A stretch of DNA of 64,000 bases from Formosa agariphila KMM 3901 (GTDB lineage Bacteria > Bacteroidota > Bacteroidia > Flavobacteriales > Flavobacteriaceae). Location of the stretch: NCBI RefSeq assembly GCF_000723205.1, contig NZ_HG315671.1, forward strand, positions 198,851 through 262,850. Reading direction: 5' to 3'. The position numbers were made by a program, and so were the translations under genes. The notes under the pieces were generated by a model. The model was not told the DNA's origin and made no database searches. It saw only the letters and a list, made by a program, of their open reading frames with translations. Of the stretch, positions 54,045-62,756 are shown one piece after another (position 1 is the first letter of the stretch; each line of letters starts with the position of its first letter).

Positions 54045-54417
54045 ACTAATTAATTTTATTTATTAAACATTCCTCTCTTAAAAAGAGTTTGCAAATTTAC
54101 GATAATCTATTTGATTACCAAATAGTATGACGCTATTTTTTGATTTTTAATAATTTAGCTCCGTATTAATGCTTATTAAAACAGTTTCAGTAATTTAACT
54201 ATTCATGTCCTTCTTGTTTTATTTATTAGATGTTCTATACGCATTCATGAAAATTCTATAAGACGTGCTTTAAGTTTCCGATTTTTAATTTTTGGTATCA
54301 ATTTTTTGTAAAAAAGTAAGAATTACCAATATTAATTTTCAGCTAAAGCATAGCACTTTTGTAAATTATTTTCTAACTTACTACCTTAAAATTATCAAAT
54401 CAATAAAAATTTATATT
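54045..54417. other. 373-base intergenic region upstream of rplM
   Basis: It holds the rplM promoter (minus strand, 54092-54122) and the upstream region of the plus-strand DUF2853 gene. No other frame or RNA structure could be supported between about 54130 and 54417. The plus-strand frame can be read back to 54292, but that part is AT-rich and lacks coding character. Confidence 0.5.
54092..54122 (-). promoter_or_regulatory. rplM promoter, with inverted repeat over -33
   Basis: On the minus strand TTTG (54119-54122) is followed after exactly 19 bases by TAAATTTG (54092-54099). An inverted repeat CTATTTG-N5-CAAATAG (54107-54125) overlaps the -33 box and could be a regulator site or chance. Confidence 0.8.
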
Positions 54418-54750
54418 ATGAGTGATGTACAATCAAAATTAGCTCAACTTAAAGCTACTGCTGAAAAACAATTAACGGACTGTGGAGTAAGTAATATAGA
54501 CCATGAAAAATTAGATGGCTATGTAAATAGTTTAAAAACGATGGTAGATAATAAAGATGCAGTTTTGGTTTCTGGATTGGATGCTTCTGAATTGGAAACT
54601 GTAAGACGTAATTTTGTAGAAAAAAAATTAGGCGTAACAGATAAAGACAAAGCTATGGCTGCCATTACAAGCGTTGTAGATAAAATGTCTGGTATTAAAA
54701 TGAAAAACAGACCCGCATTTTATTATTTAGTATCTGAAGCTTTAAGTTAA
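54418..54750 (+). CDS. DUF2853-family small protein
   Basis: A 110-aa soluble, helical, charged protein (MSDVQSKLAQLKATAEKQL, later AFYYLVSEALS at the C-terminus) matching the general appearance of the DUF2853 family. Its function is not known. ATG 54418 was chosen. The frame continues upstream to 54292, but the sequence there is hydrophobic and AT-rich without family features. It is monocistronic, ended by a perfect palindromic terminator at 54777. Confidence 0.75.
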   Translation: MSDVQSKLAQLKATAEKQLTDCGVSNIDHEKLDGYVNSLKTMVDNKDAVLVSGLDASELETVRRNFVEKKLGVTDKDKAMAAITSVVDKMSGIKMKNRPAFYYLVSEALS

Positions 54751-54776
54751 TATATAGATTTTAATTATTAATACAG

Positions 54777-54808
54777 AAAAGCGGTTACCTAATTAGGTAA
54801 CCGCTTTT
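54777..54808. terminator. Palindromic bidirectional terminator
   Basis: Bases 54777-54808 form a perfect 32-base palindrome (arms AAAAGCGGTTACCTAA and its complement), with A and T runs at both ends. It lies between convergent genes ending at 54750 and 54832. Confidence 0.88.
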
Positions 54809-54831
54809 TATATATTCTATTTATAATAGTC

Positions 54832-55770
54832 TTAATTCATGTCTGAACAGGTTAAGGCATATTCTTCTTTAAGAAAATGTTCAATATTATGAATTACTTT
54901 TTCGCTTAAACGGTCGAAAGCTTGTTTGGTTCTTCCAACAGATATATTTACACAGTTTACATGTGGGTGTTCGAAAAGCGCTTTGTCTCCTAAAGCACCA
55001 AGCGTGTCGCAATACACACGATTGTCTTCATTTAACCAAACGTTAAAAGGTTGCTCGTCCCATGCAGGCGATAGCCCAGTGTTAAATAATATTTTATGAT
55101 TACCAAATGCTTTAAATTCGGCGTCATGCAAAAGGATGGTGTTTTTATTTAGACAGGTGATCACCACTTCGTTTTCAGAAAGTAATTCCTGTAAAGGTAA
55201 ATAAGTATAACCTTTAGCTTCTGCTTCGGGTTTTCTAGTTCTAGAAAAATAAGAGACATCAGCACCAAAAAAGTGAAGTGCATCTGCAATCATTCCTCCA
55301 GATTTTCCTAAACCAACAATTCCTGCTTTTAGACCTGTAATTTCAGAAGGTAAACCGTTCCATGGTGTTCTTTGGCTACCGTTAGGATTTACACCAAAAC
55401 CGTGTAAGGCACTTACTAGTTCGCTAATTACATATTCTACTACACCTTCGTCTCCGTAATCACGAATACCTGTAACGGTAATGTCTCTCGAGTTGGCATA
55501 TTCAATATCTACATTAGCACTTTCTGGAGTGTATAACGAGCAACACATGCCTATGTAGGCAATATTGGGGCATTGCGCAATAGCGTCTTTACTAAGTGTA
55601 GTTGTATAGCTTAAAAGTACAGCATCTGCATCTCCAATACGTTCTACAATCTCGTTTACAGAAGATGGCATATCTTCGTATAAAATCACGTCTTCAGCTA
55701 AAGATTGTAATTTTTTCTCAGCCGATAGAATCAAACTTATGGGTTCTATGGCTACTAGTTTTTTAAACAT
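54832..55770 (-). CDS. D-2-hydroxyacid dehydrogenase-fold protein lacking catalytic Arg and His
   Basis: A 312-aa protein of the D-isomer 2-hydroxyacid dehydrogenase family. It has an N-terminal catalytic-like domain and a central NAD-binding Rossmann fold (KAGIVGLGKSGGMIADALHFFGADV at about 148-172). The usual catalytic motif NTxRGxxVDE is replaced by NTGLSPAWDE (230-239), so the substrate-binding Arg is Leu233. The TPHxxG histidine position reads VNISVG (Ile276). The cofactor site is thus intact but two of three catalytic residues are gone. It may be a divergent reductase, an NAD(H)-sensing protein or an inactive homologue. It stands alone and is divergent from the methyltransferase gene. 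Confidence 0.78.
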   Translation of the reverse strand: MFKKLVAIEPISLILSAEKKLQSLAEDVILYEDMPSSVNEIVERIGDADAVLLSYTTTLSKDAIAQCPNIAYIGMCCSLYTPESANVDIEYANSRDITVTGIRDYGDEGVVEYVISELVSALHGFGVNPNGSQRTPWNGLPSEITGLKAGIVGLGKSGGMIADALHFFGADVSYFSRTRKPEAEAKGYTYLPLQELLSENEVVITCLNKNTILLHDAEFKAFGNHKILFNTGLSPAWDEQPFNVWLNEDNRVYCDTLGALGDKALFEHPHVNCVNISVGRTKQAFDRLSEKVIHNIEHFLKEEYALTCSDMN

Positions 55771-56097
55771 GTTTATTATTTTTTACAATCTTCAAAGTTA
55801 TTGTAAATATCTCAATTGCTTTGTTGCAATCTAAACAGATTCTTTTAGTCGGACTTTATGAGGTTTAATTAGAGTATCTTTGTCATCGTATAATTTATCT
55901 GTTGATATTAATTGTTTTCATTCGCCTACGTGCAGCGGAGTATATTGGCTTTCACTTAAAGTCTTTGTATTGATTAATCTAAACTCTAGTGGCCAAATTA
56001 ATGCCTGACTGCTAGTAAGTAACTATGTTATAGTCATTTTAATCTTTCGCTTTGCGTTCTTCATTACTCTGCAATCCGTTTTTATTTAAGTCAAACC
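55771..56097. other. 327-base intergenic region between divergent genes
   Basis: No gene found. A -7 box TATCTTTG on the plus strand at 55875-55882 may serve the methyltransferase gene, which would then have a leader of about 210 bases; no good -33 box was seen at 19-21 bases. No strong hairpin was found in the presumed leader. Confidence 0.4.
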
Positions 56098-57165
56098 ATG
56101 AGTGCAGATTTACGTGTAAACAAACCCACGCCTTTTTTTTCGGAACAGCCTTTAATAGCTTTTAGCCGAGCTTCAAATGTAGCGCTTACAATTAAGGCTC
56201 TAGAAGTGGGTAAGCCTGTATTAATTGCAGCATTCTATAGCGATGGTTTAGATTTGCTTAAAGCATTGCATCAGCATTTAAAAAAGCGTTTTCCCAATGG
56301 GACGTTTAAAGAACAGCGTGCGTATCGTTTAGCCTATCAGAAGTTATCTAAGCTGATTTACATAAACATTGTAGACCATAAATTAATCGTGAAAAAAGCA
56401 CCCGCCATTGGTTGGTTGGCTAAACTATATCCAGAGCAGACATCTTTTTTGCTGCCATTTACTAAAGTGCAAGGTTTAAATAGTGCTTGGCAATGGTATA
56501 AAAACGGAATTGACTTGCCGGTGTTGCGCAGTAAAATTCACCCGTATTACGGCGTGTATTTCCCTACGCGATTCGATCATTTAATCCTTTTCGATAATTG
56601 GTTGAAACGCTATAACGGACCAAAAAAATCGGCTATAGATGTCGGTATAGGAAGTGGCGTTTTGGCGTTGCAACTCGTGAAATTTGGTTTTCAGAAAGTG
56701 TTTGGAACCGATACCAATCCGAATGCTATTGTAGGACTCACAGAATCTATGGAAGATACCAAACTCTCTAGAAAAATAGAATTGGATTTTGCACCGCTCT
56801 TTGGTAAATGGGAAAAGCAAACCGAACTCATTGTTTTTAATCCGCCTTGGTTGCCTGCAGCACATGATTTAGATCATATTGATGAAGCCATTTCTTATCC
56901 AGAGACATTATTTTCTGAATTCTTTAAGGCCGCAAAGAAACGCTTGTTACCAGAAGGAAAGTTGGTTCTTATATTTTCTAATTTAGCACAACTCACTCAG
57001 GTTACAGATACGCATCCTATTGCAGACGAACTAGCGGTGGGCGGACGATTTAAATTAGAGCAATGCCTTAAACGCCCAGTAAAAGCAGCTTCAAGTCAAA
57101 CTAAGCGCGACCAAAATTGGCGTGCAACCGAAGACGTTGAACTTTGGATATTGGTTCATGCGTAA
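56098..57165 (+). CDS. Class I SAM-dependent methyltransferase
   Basis: A 355-aa protein with an N-terminal domain of about 150 residues of unknown fold. A Rossmann methyltransferase domain follows: motif I AIDVGIGSGVLALQL at 179-193 and acidic strand-2 end GTDTNP at 203-208. The catalytic NPPW motif at 248-251 (LIVFNPPWLPAAHD) is typical of amino-methylating enzymes acting on N6-adenine, N2-guanine or glutamine amides. Substrate (protein, rRNA or tRNA) cannot be told by eye. It is a single gene with a terminator at 57201. Confidence 0.82.
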   Translation: MSADLRVNKPTPFFSEQPLIAFSRASNVALTIKALEVGKPVLIAAFYSDGLDLLKALHQHLKKRFPNGTFKEQRAYRLAYQKLSKLIYINIVDHKLIVKKAPAIGWLAKLYPEQTSFLLPFTKVQGLNSAWQWYKNGIDLPVLRSKIHPYYGVYFPTRFDHLILFDNWLKRYNGPKKSAIDVGIGSGVLALQLVKFGFQKVFGTDTNPNAIVGLTESMEDTKLSRKIELDFAPLFGKWEKQTELIVFNPPWLPAAHDLDHIDEAISYPETLFSEFFKAAKKRLLPEGKLVLIFSNLAQLTQVTDTHPIADELAVGGRFKLEQCLKRPVKAASSQTKRDQNWRATEDVELWILVHA

Positions 57166-57200
57166 ATAATAATAGTAGTTATTACATGTTAATATATAGA

Positions 57201-57230
57201 AAAGCGTCATTCCGTTGGGAATGACGTTTT
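57201..57230 (+). terminator. Terminator after the methyltransferase gene
   Basis: CGTCATTCC (57205-57213) pairs with GGAATGACG (57218-57226) across a GTTG loop, followed by a T-run. It lies about 40 bases after the stop codon. Confidence 0.85.
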
Positions 57231-57391
57231 TATTTGCGTTCACTTTATATGTATTCGTGTCAATTGGAATACAAACTGTTTCTGAACTTTGTAATAGATA
57301 AAAACGGAAGAATTACATGGTCGAGTCATTATTTATAACTCCCAATAGATAATTCATCTGTAAAGTTTAATGCACATTAAAAATTATTAAA

Positions 57392-57952
57392 ATGAAAGAT
57401 TTAAAAAATAAGACTGTTGCTATTTTAGCAACCAACGGATTTGAAGAAAGTGAATTAAAATCGCCTAAAGAAGCTTTATTAGAAGCAGGAGCAGAGGTGC
57501 ACATCGTGTCTCTAGAATCTGGAGAGATTAAAGCTTGGGCCGATGGAGATTGGGGAGATGCTTATAAAGTAGATAAAACATTAGACCAAGTGTCTCAATC
57601 AGATTATAACGCGCTAGTACTTCCAGGAGGTGTTATAAACCCGGATTTATTAAGACGAGACACTAAGGCTATAAGCTTTGTGAAGTCGTTTTTTGAAAAC
57701 CATAAACCAGTAGCTGCTATTTGTCATGCGCCGTGGTTATTGGCAGAAGCCGATGTTTTAAAAGGACGAAAAGTAACATCTTTTCATTCAATAAAAACCG
57801 ATATTGTTAACGCCGGTGCAGAATGGGTAGATCAAGAAGTTGTGGTAGACCAAGGTTTAGTAACTAGCCGTTCGCCAGAAGATTTACCAGCATTTAATGC
57901 TAAGGTTATAGAAGAAATTAAGGAAGGTAAGCACGATATGCAAACTGCTTAA
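57392..57952 (+). CDS. DJ-1/PfpI-family protein
   Basis: A 186-aa class I glutamine-amidotransferase-fold protein of the PfpI/YhbO type, a group including proteases, glyoxalases and deglycase-like repair proteins. The nucleophile elbow AAICHAPW carries Cys111-His112, and the family Glu18 lies in NGFEESEL. It is cytosolic. A role against stress or glycation damage is known for relatives. It is a single gene with a terminator at 57975. Confidence 0.9.
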   Translation: MKDLKNKTVAILATNGFEESELKSPKEALLEAGAEVHIVSLESGEIKAWADGDWGDAYKVDKTLDQVSQSDYNALVLPGGVINPDLLRRDTKAISFVKSFFENHKPVAAICHAPWLLAEADVLKGRKVTSFHSIKTDIVNAGAEWVDQEVVVDQGLVTSRSPEDLPAFNAKVIEEIKEGKHDMQTA

Positions 57953-57974
57953 AATACGGTAAACTCGATTTCCC

Positions 57975-58009
57975 AAAAGGGTTAGATATACTAAAATCTA
58001 ACCCTTTTT
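57975..58009 (+). terminator. Terminator after the DJ-1/PfpI gene
   Basis: AAAAGGGTTAGAT (57975-57987) pairs with ATCTAACCCTTTT (57996-58008) across an eight-base loop and ends in a T-run. Confidence 0.88.
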
Positions 58010-58082
58010 AGTATGTATTAATTAAAACACATAGATAAATACGTTAAATTACAATAGGTTTTTACACATTTAAACCCATAAA

Positions 58083-58892
58083 ATGAATGGTATGAAAAAG
58101 CAACTACAAATCGTAAACGGACTTAGTTTTATAGCTATGGTTATTTTGAATTATGTTTCGAATACCGGGATATTAAACAATACAACAATTGGTGAAGTTT
58201 CTAAACAATACAATACCTTATTCACGCCCGCAGGTTATGCCTTTTCCATTTGGGGATTAATTTATGTCCTGGTTTTAGGATTTGTAATTTACCAAGGACG
58301 AAGTTTGTTTGTAACTGTAAGAGACGACGATTTTGTGGTAAAAACAGGCTGGTGGTTTGTAGTGTCTTGTGTTGCTAACTGCTTATGGATTGTAGCATGG
58401 ATTTACGAGTATACTTTATTGTCTTCTGTATTTATCTTTTTGCTACTCTTTGCATTGATTCAGATTGTGCTAAAAAATAAAATGGAACTGTTCGATGCTC
58501 CAATTTCTGTAATCGCTTTTCTATGGTGGCCTTTTGTGTTTTATAGTGGTTGGATTACGGTAGCGAGTATTGCTAATGTATCCGCGGTGTTAGTAAAATA
58601 CAATTGGGATGGCTTTGGTTTATCTCCAACATTTTGGGCGGTGAGTTTAATTACTATTGCAACGGCTATAAATTTAATTGTGACTTGGAAACGAAATATG
58701 AGAGAATTTGCCTTAGTTGGTGCTTGGGCTTTAGTGGCTATTTACGTAGCGAATAGCGCTGTTAATACTACTGTTGCTTATACAGCACTGGTATCGGCTA
58801 TACTTTTAGTAGTGAGTAGTAGTGTGCATGGGTATTTAAATAAAGAAACAAGTCCTGCTGTGAAACTTAAGGAGTATTTTGAGGGGCGGTGA
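58083..58892 (+). CDS. TspO/MBR-like tryptophan-rich membrane protein
   Basis: A 269-aa membrane protein with seven or so hydrophobic segments and many tryptophans. It includes TPAGYAFSIWGLIYVLVLGF near 48-68, a conserved feature of the TspO/MBR superfamily. It is longer than classic TspO (about 160 aa), matching the extended bacterial tryptophan-rich sensory protein-like branch. Ligand (porphyrin, lipid or other) is not known. The start could be ATG 58083 or ATG 58092 (MKKQLQ); both lie just before the first helix. Confidence 0.75.
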   Translation: MNGMKKQLQIVNGLSFIAMVILNYVSNTGILNNTTIGEVSKQYNTLFTPAGYAFSIWGLIYVLVLGFVIYQGRSLFVTVRDDDFVVKTGWWFVVSCVANCLWIVAWIYEYTLLSSVFIFLLLFALIQIVLKNKMELFDAPISVIAFLWWPFVFYSGWITVASIANVSAVLVKYNWDGFGLSPTFWAVSLITIATAINLIVTWKRNMREFALVGAWALVAIYVANSAVNTTVAYTALVSAILLVVSSSVHGYLNKETSPAVKLKEYFEGR

Positions 58893-58945
58893 GTGTAAAC
58901 CGAGTTGAATTATAGTAATATTTGGTAAGGCTTTTATAATAGGAG

Positions 58946-61162
58946 TTATTCAATTTTTGATTTAATCAATTCAGTTAAAGTTGTTGTAAAAGGTTTTGCT
59001 GATGCATGACCTGAATTGTAGTTTTTTAATTTTCTGAAATTCCAATTGTTATTCCCAAATTCGCTTAGGTTAATCTTTTCCAATTCGATTACTAAATAAT
59101 GTTTTTCATAATCAGATTTATTTGTTGCTTTAGGGTACCCTTTTGCTTCTAGGTTTAACCTAGAATACACTTTTGGGCCTTTACTTGTAATCTTCCATAG
59201 ATCTCCGGAAGATGTGTTTCCGTGTGTATGTAACAATAAATATTTAGCAGAAACAGTTTCTTTATCTAGAACCAAAGAACCGTTGCCTGAGCCCATTCTA
59301 AAATTGTACATTCTTTTTTTTATAATCCAATCATGCTGGGTTTGGCTATTGTAAAAACCAACTAAAATATGGGTGTCATCTGGAATTAATTTTTCACTAT
59401 TAATATATTCTGGAATTGGCTCTCTAAAATCACCCGATGGTTTGTTTTTAGTGATTTGATATGTTTTAGTGGAAATGTTCTCTCTTTGGGTCGCTCTATT
59501 TAAAAAATGGTCTCTAACTTCATTTATAAAATCTACAAGATTATGTATGCCACTATTTTCTTCTGTAGGTCTAATTGCAAAAGCGCCTAAACCAGGAAGA
59601 ATTTCATGAAAGCCTTTAAAATTTGTTGGTTTTACATCTGTTCCTGGATATAAAATATAAGCTCCTCCTGTGCGTCTAATGGCATCTTTATAAGCATGCA
59701 TTTTAAAAATATCTACTTCCTTAAATTTTGAATTATCCGATTTATTCTTAACCTTATATTTTGCATCAAAATGAATGTGTACAATTTGCTCTTCGCATTC
59801 AGCATCTTTTTCCTCAAGATCTTTGGGCCATATGGATAATGTGTAATCAGGACTCATTTGCAACGTCCAACTTCCTTCCTTGCTTAAATCTGAATTTTTA
59901 CCAAAGGTTTTATTGTAAGAAAATTTTATCGATAATTCTCTTTCTCTTGAGATGTAAGTTCCAGTTAAGGCAATTTGTTTACCTTCTTTAAGATTAAGAC
60001 CAAGTTTATCTTTTGTAATCCCAATTAACTTTTTGTATTCATCTGAATCTATTGTGAATGCTTCTTTAATCGCATCTAAAAGTTTAAAGAACAGCCAGTA
60101 TTCATAGAGTTTAGCAATGTTTTTGTTTCCTGCTTCATAGACATCTTCACCGCCTTCCCAGGCAAGTTTGGCAGCGAGATTAAACATAAGCCATGTTTTT
60201 AAAACATCTCTATATCCCGATTTTTTTTGAAGTACAGGACTGTTTAATTTTAAAGTGGTGGGTCTAGAAACTTCCTTAAATAAGTGGTGTTGTAAATAGC
60301 TTTCTAATTTAGCTGAAATTATGTCTGCCTCGTTGTATAATCTAGAGCCTTTAGTGCATCTTAATTTAATCTCTTCGCAGAAGAATAAAAAGGTTTCTAT
60401 AACATGTTTTATAAATCTGTTTTCTGGAGTATCCGTACTTTCTTCATTCGTAGTAGTTGGAATTTTTAAAGCAATAGAATCGATACCTGATTTTCTGAGC
60501 GGATGATGTTCAGGAAGAGTTATGCGGTTTTTAGCATTGATAACTTGTCTGATATCTTTACTTTTTAAGCGCTTTAATCGTCTTACATCTTTGTGTTCAA
60601 TTTTGTCTTTCCAATTGGTAACTGGAGATTTTATAATTTGCTGAATTGCTAAATCAAACTCTTCGGTGTTAATTATGGAATTTACAAAACAAAATTGCTG
60701 ATATAATGTTTTTGAGTCAGAATCATAATCGACTTCTAAACTCTGATTTACCGGTGAATTAGTTTGCAATATTAAATCGGTAGCATGCTTGGTTATAGAT
60801 TCTAACATAAATCTATAATGTTTTCGGTAGGTGGTTTTTATTGATTGTACTTCTAGTTTTAAAAAACCTTTTGCAATACCGTCTTCTAAAACAGGAATAG
60901 ATAATGTGCCTACATAAATATTAGGACTTAAACGACCTTCAGTTTTATTAAAATTCGATTGTTCTACAACTTGGCTCTGTTCTAGACTATAACTCTTATC
61001 GTTTAATTTATATTGATAAAAGCAACCTTCAACAATCTGGTAATCGGCTTCATTGTTTTCTTTAGCATCCAAGACATGAAACAAGGTGTTGTCCATAATA
61101 GCAACAACGTCTATCGATAATCCTTTTTTTATATGATTTAATGGAATATTATGCTTCTGCAT
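58946..61162 (-). CDS. DUF2357 McrC-like PD-(D/E)xK nuclease subunit
   Basis: Endonuclease partner of the AAA+ protein upstream, about 738 aa from ATG 61162. The N-terminal part includes a DUF2357-like region (about 70-280) and the LYEYWLFFKLLDAI segment near 353-365. The nuclease core shows SPDYTLSIW (PD near 437-440) and HFDAKYK (D466-x-K468), a full PD-(D/E)xK site, followed by MHAYKDAI. The last ~175 residues form an extra domain (KKRMYNFRMGSGNG, SAKYLLLHTHG, KGPKVYSRLNLEAKGYP) that may act as a nucleic-acid reader. The two genes overlap by 14 bases, implying coupled translation. An earlier in-frame start at 61183 would deepen the overlap. Defence against modified or foreign DNA is inferred from the McrBC parallel. 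Confidence 0.85.
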   Translation of the reverse strand: MQKHNIPLNHIKKGLSIDVVAIMDNTLFHVLDAKENNEADYQIVEGCFYQYKLNDKSYSLEQSQVVEQSNFNKTEGRLSPNIYVGTLSIPVLEDGIAKGFLKLEVQSIKTTYRKHYRFMLESITKHATDLILQTNSPVNQSLEVDYDSDSKTLYQQFCFVNSIINTEEFDLAIQQIIKSPVTNWKDKIEHKDVRRLKRLKSKDIRQVINAKNRITLPEHHPLRKSGIDSIALKIPTTTNEESTDTPENRFIKHVIETFLFFCEEIKLRCTKGSRLYNEADIISAKLESYLQHHLFKEVSRPTTLKLNSPVLQKKSGYRDVLKTWLMFNLAAKLAWEGGEDVYEAGNKNIAKLYEYWLFFKLLDAIKEAFTIDSDEYKKLIGITKDKLGLNLKEGKQIALTGTYISRERELSIKFSYNKTFGKNSDLSKEGSWTLQMSPDYTLSIWPKDLEEKDAECEEQIVHIHFDAKYKVKNKSDNSKFKEVDIFKMHAYKDAIRRTGGAYILYPGTDVKPTNFKGFHEILPGLGAFAIRPTEENSGIHNLVDFINEVRDHFLNRATQRENISTKTYQITKNKPSGDFREPIPEYINSEKLIPDDTHILVGFYNSQTQHDWIIKKRMYNFRMGSGNGSLVLDKETVSAKYLLLHTHGNTSSGDLWKITSKGPKVYSRLNLEAKGYPKATNKSDYEKHYLVIELEKINLSEFGNNNWNFRKLKNYNSGHASAKPFTTTLTELIKSKIE

Positions 61163-62708
61163 AACTTGTAAATCCGTTATCAATTAGGTTTTTGTACATT
61201 CTAGATAATTTCTCAAAAGATAATTTGTACTTAATGCTTTCAGGGGTTACTAAAGATTCTCCTTTTTCATTAAATATTTGTGCTGTTTTTTCTGTTAAAC
61301 ACTCTTGAGCTAATGTTTTTAGAGGTTCAAGTAGTTTACGTCTAGAGCCATGAAGTTTCGGTAATAATTTCTGCATGATAGCAATGTCTATTTTTTCGTC
61401 TTCCTTGGCAATGTATTCTGGATTTATCAAATCTATTTTAGAAAATAAGGTCTGAATTTCTGAAGCAGTTCTGTATCCAAATTCGGCACCAAGTGGTTGC
61501 AGCTTTTTAAAGAAATTTAGTAATTCCGAATTAAGTCCATCTAGATTCGTTCTATTTGTTTCAGCTTCAGTAAGTTTTATAAAAGATTCGCCCATATCGC
61601 TACCTAGGCAATCTATAGATGTAATATCCTGAGCATTTTTTAAAAATTCAGCAATCTCAGAATCATGAATCCTAAATTCTATCACATTTGCTCTGTCTAA
61701 AACTTTAGGACTAAACATATACGTGGTTTCATCAATATTAACAGTACCGACTACAAATAAGTTTTTAGGCCAAGATAGGGTGTGCGGGACACCTGATTTC
61801 TTGGTTATAGAATCATCGTGTAATTTAAAGTTATCTTTACTTTCCATAACACTTAAAAAGTCTGCAAAGTAACGCTCTACATGACTTAGGTTCATTTCAT
61901 CTAAAATTAGAAAATATGGCTTTTCTGGGTTGTTGTTTGCTCTAATTATTAAGTTTAAAGCTCCGTTTTCAGGATATATATATTCTGTGGAATCTAATGC
62001 GTTAACATAACCTAATAAAGGTTCTTTATTTGTCCAATCTGCTCCAACAGGTACAATACAATATTGTGATTCATCTTGAGAAATCCATTGGGCAAAGGCT
62101 TGTGCTAATTTTGTTTTTCCAGAACCGGATAAACCACTTAATAAAATAAAAGGTTTGGTTGCGAGTGAAGCAACGTATCTTGTTATTAATTCGGGATTGT
62201 AGTTTAAACCTGATTCTAAGCAATTTGTTGAAAAGCTATTTAAGTCGAACGTGGTTTTTAAATTATATTCCGAACTGGTTTCTAATGAATTTATATTGTT
62301 ACTATTATATTTGTTTTTAATAAAAGTGAGTAGGTTTTTTTCTCCTAAAAAAGATTTATAAAGCCCGTTGCCATTATCTGGGAACCCAATAATTTCATTT
62401 AATTCATTATGTCTTTGAATTAAATTCTTATTAGTTTTATTTAAATGAGTTTTGGATGCGCTCCAAATATTGAAATCATTATATACTCCGGATTTAATTT
62501 TATGGATATCTCTAATAAAAGAAATCGTTTCTTCATAATTATCAGAGTTAATTTCTTTTAATTTATTTTCAAAGAATAGACGGTCAACTACTTTAAGGTT
62601 TTTTTCGAAATTATCTTTTTCAATTAATGATTTAATTGAATTTGCAGCTTCGATTTCATTAGTCTTTAATTTAGAAATGAACTCATTAATGATTTTATAA
62701 CTTTCCAT
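61149..62708 (-). CDS. McrB-type AAA+ ATPase/GTPase
   Basis: Motor subunit (519 aa) of a McrBC-like type IV restriction system. The AAA+ core is complete: Walker A GLSGSGKTK at 192-200, Walker B FLILDEMNLSHVERY at 267-281, sensor NIDETTYMFS from 324, and the arginine finger Arg339 in KVLDRANVIEF. The N-terminal ~180 residues, where McrB carries its methylated-DNA reader, are lysine-, asparagine- and leucine-rich with helical character. They show no recognisable DUF3578 or EVE reader. It is the first gene of a two-gene operon with the DUF2357 nuclease, and a 48-base gap separates it from polA. Confidence 0.86.
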   Translation of the reverse strand: MESYKIINEFISKLKTNEIEAANSIKSLIEKDNFEKNLKVVDRLFFENKLKEINSDNYEETISFIRDIHKIKSGVYNDFNIWSASKTHLNKTNKNLIQRHNELNEIIGFPDNGNGLYKSFLGEKNLLTFIKNKYNSNNINSLETSSEYNLKTTFDLNSFSTNCLESGLNYNPELITRYVASLATKPFILLSGLSGSGKTKLAQAFAQWISQDESQYCIVPVGADWTNKEPLLGYVNALDSTEYIYPENGALNLIIRANNNPEKPYFLILDEMNLSHVERYFADFLSVMESKDNFKLHDDSITKKSGVPHTLSWPKNLFVVGTVNIDETTYMFSPKVLDRANVIEFRIHDSEIAEFLKNAQDITSIDCLGSDMGESFIKLTEAETNRTNLDGLNSELLNFFKKLQPLGAEFGYRTASEIQTLFSKIDLINPEYIAKEDEKIDIAIMQKLLPKLHGSRRKLLEPLKTLAQECLTEKTAQIFNEKGESLVTPESIKYKLSFEKLSRMYKNLIDNGFTSYAEA

Positions 62709-62756
62709 AATTGTTTTATTACCGTTTTCGACTCCTTAATTTAAAACCCTTTTTCT

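Noticed and set aside
58946-62708. A CoCoNuT or BREX-type multi-gene defence island
   Set aside because: Only two genes are present; there is no helicase, methyltransferase, BrxC-like protein or long coiled-coil protein beside them.
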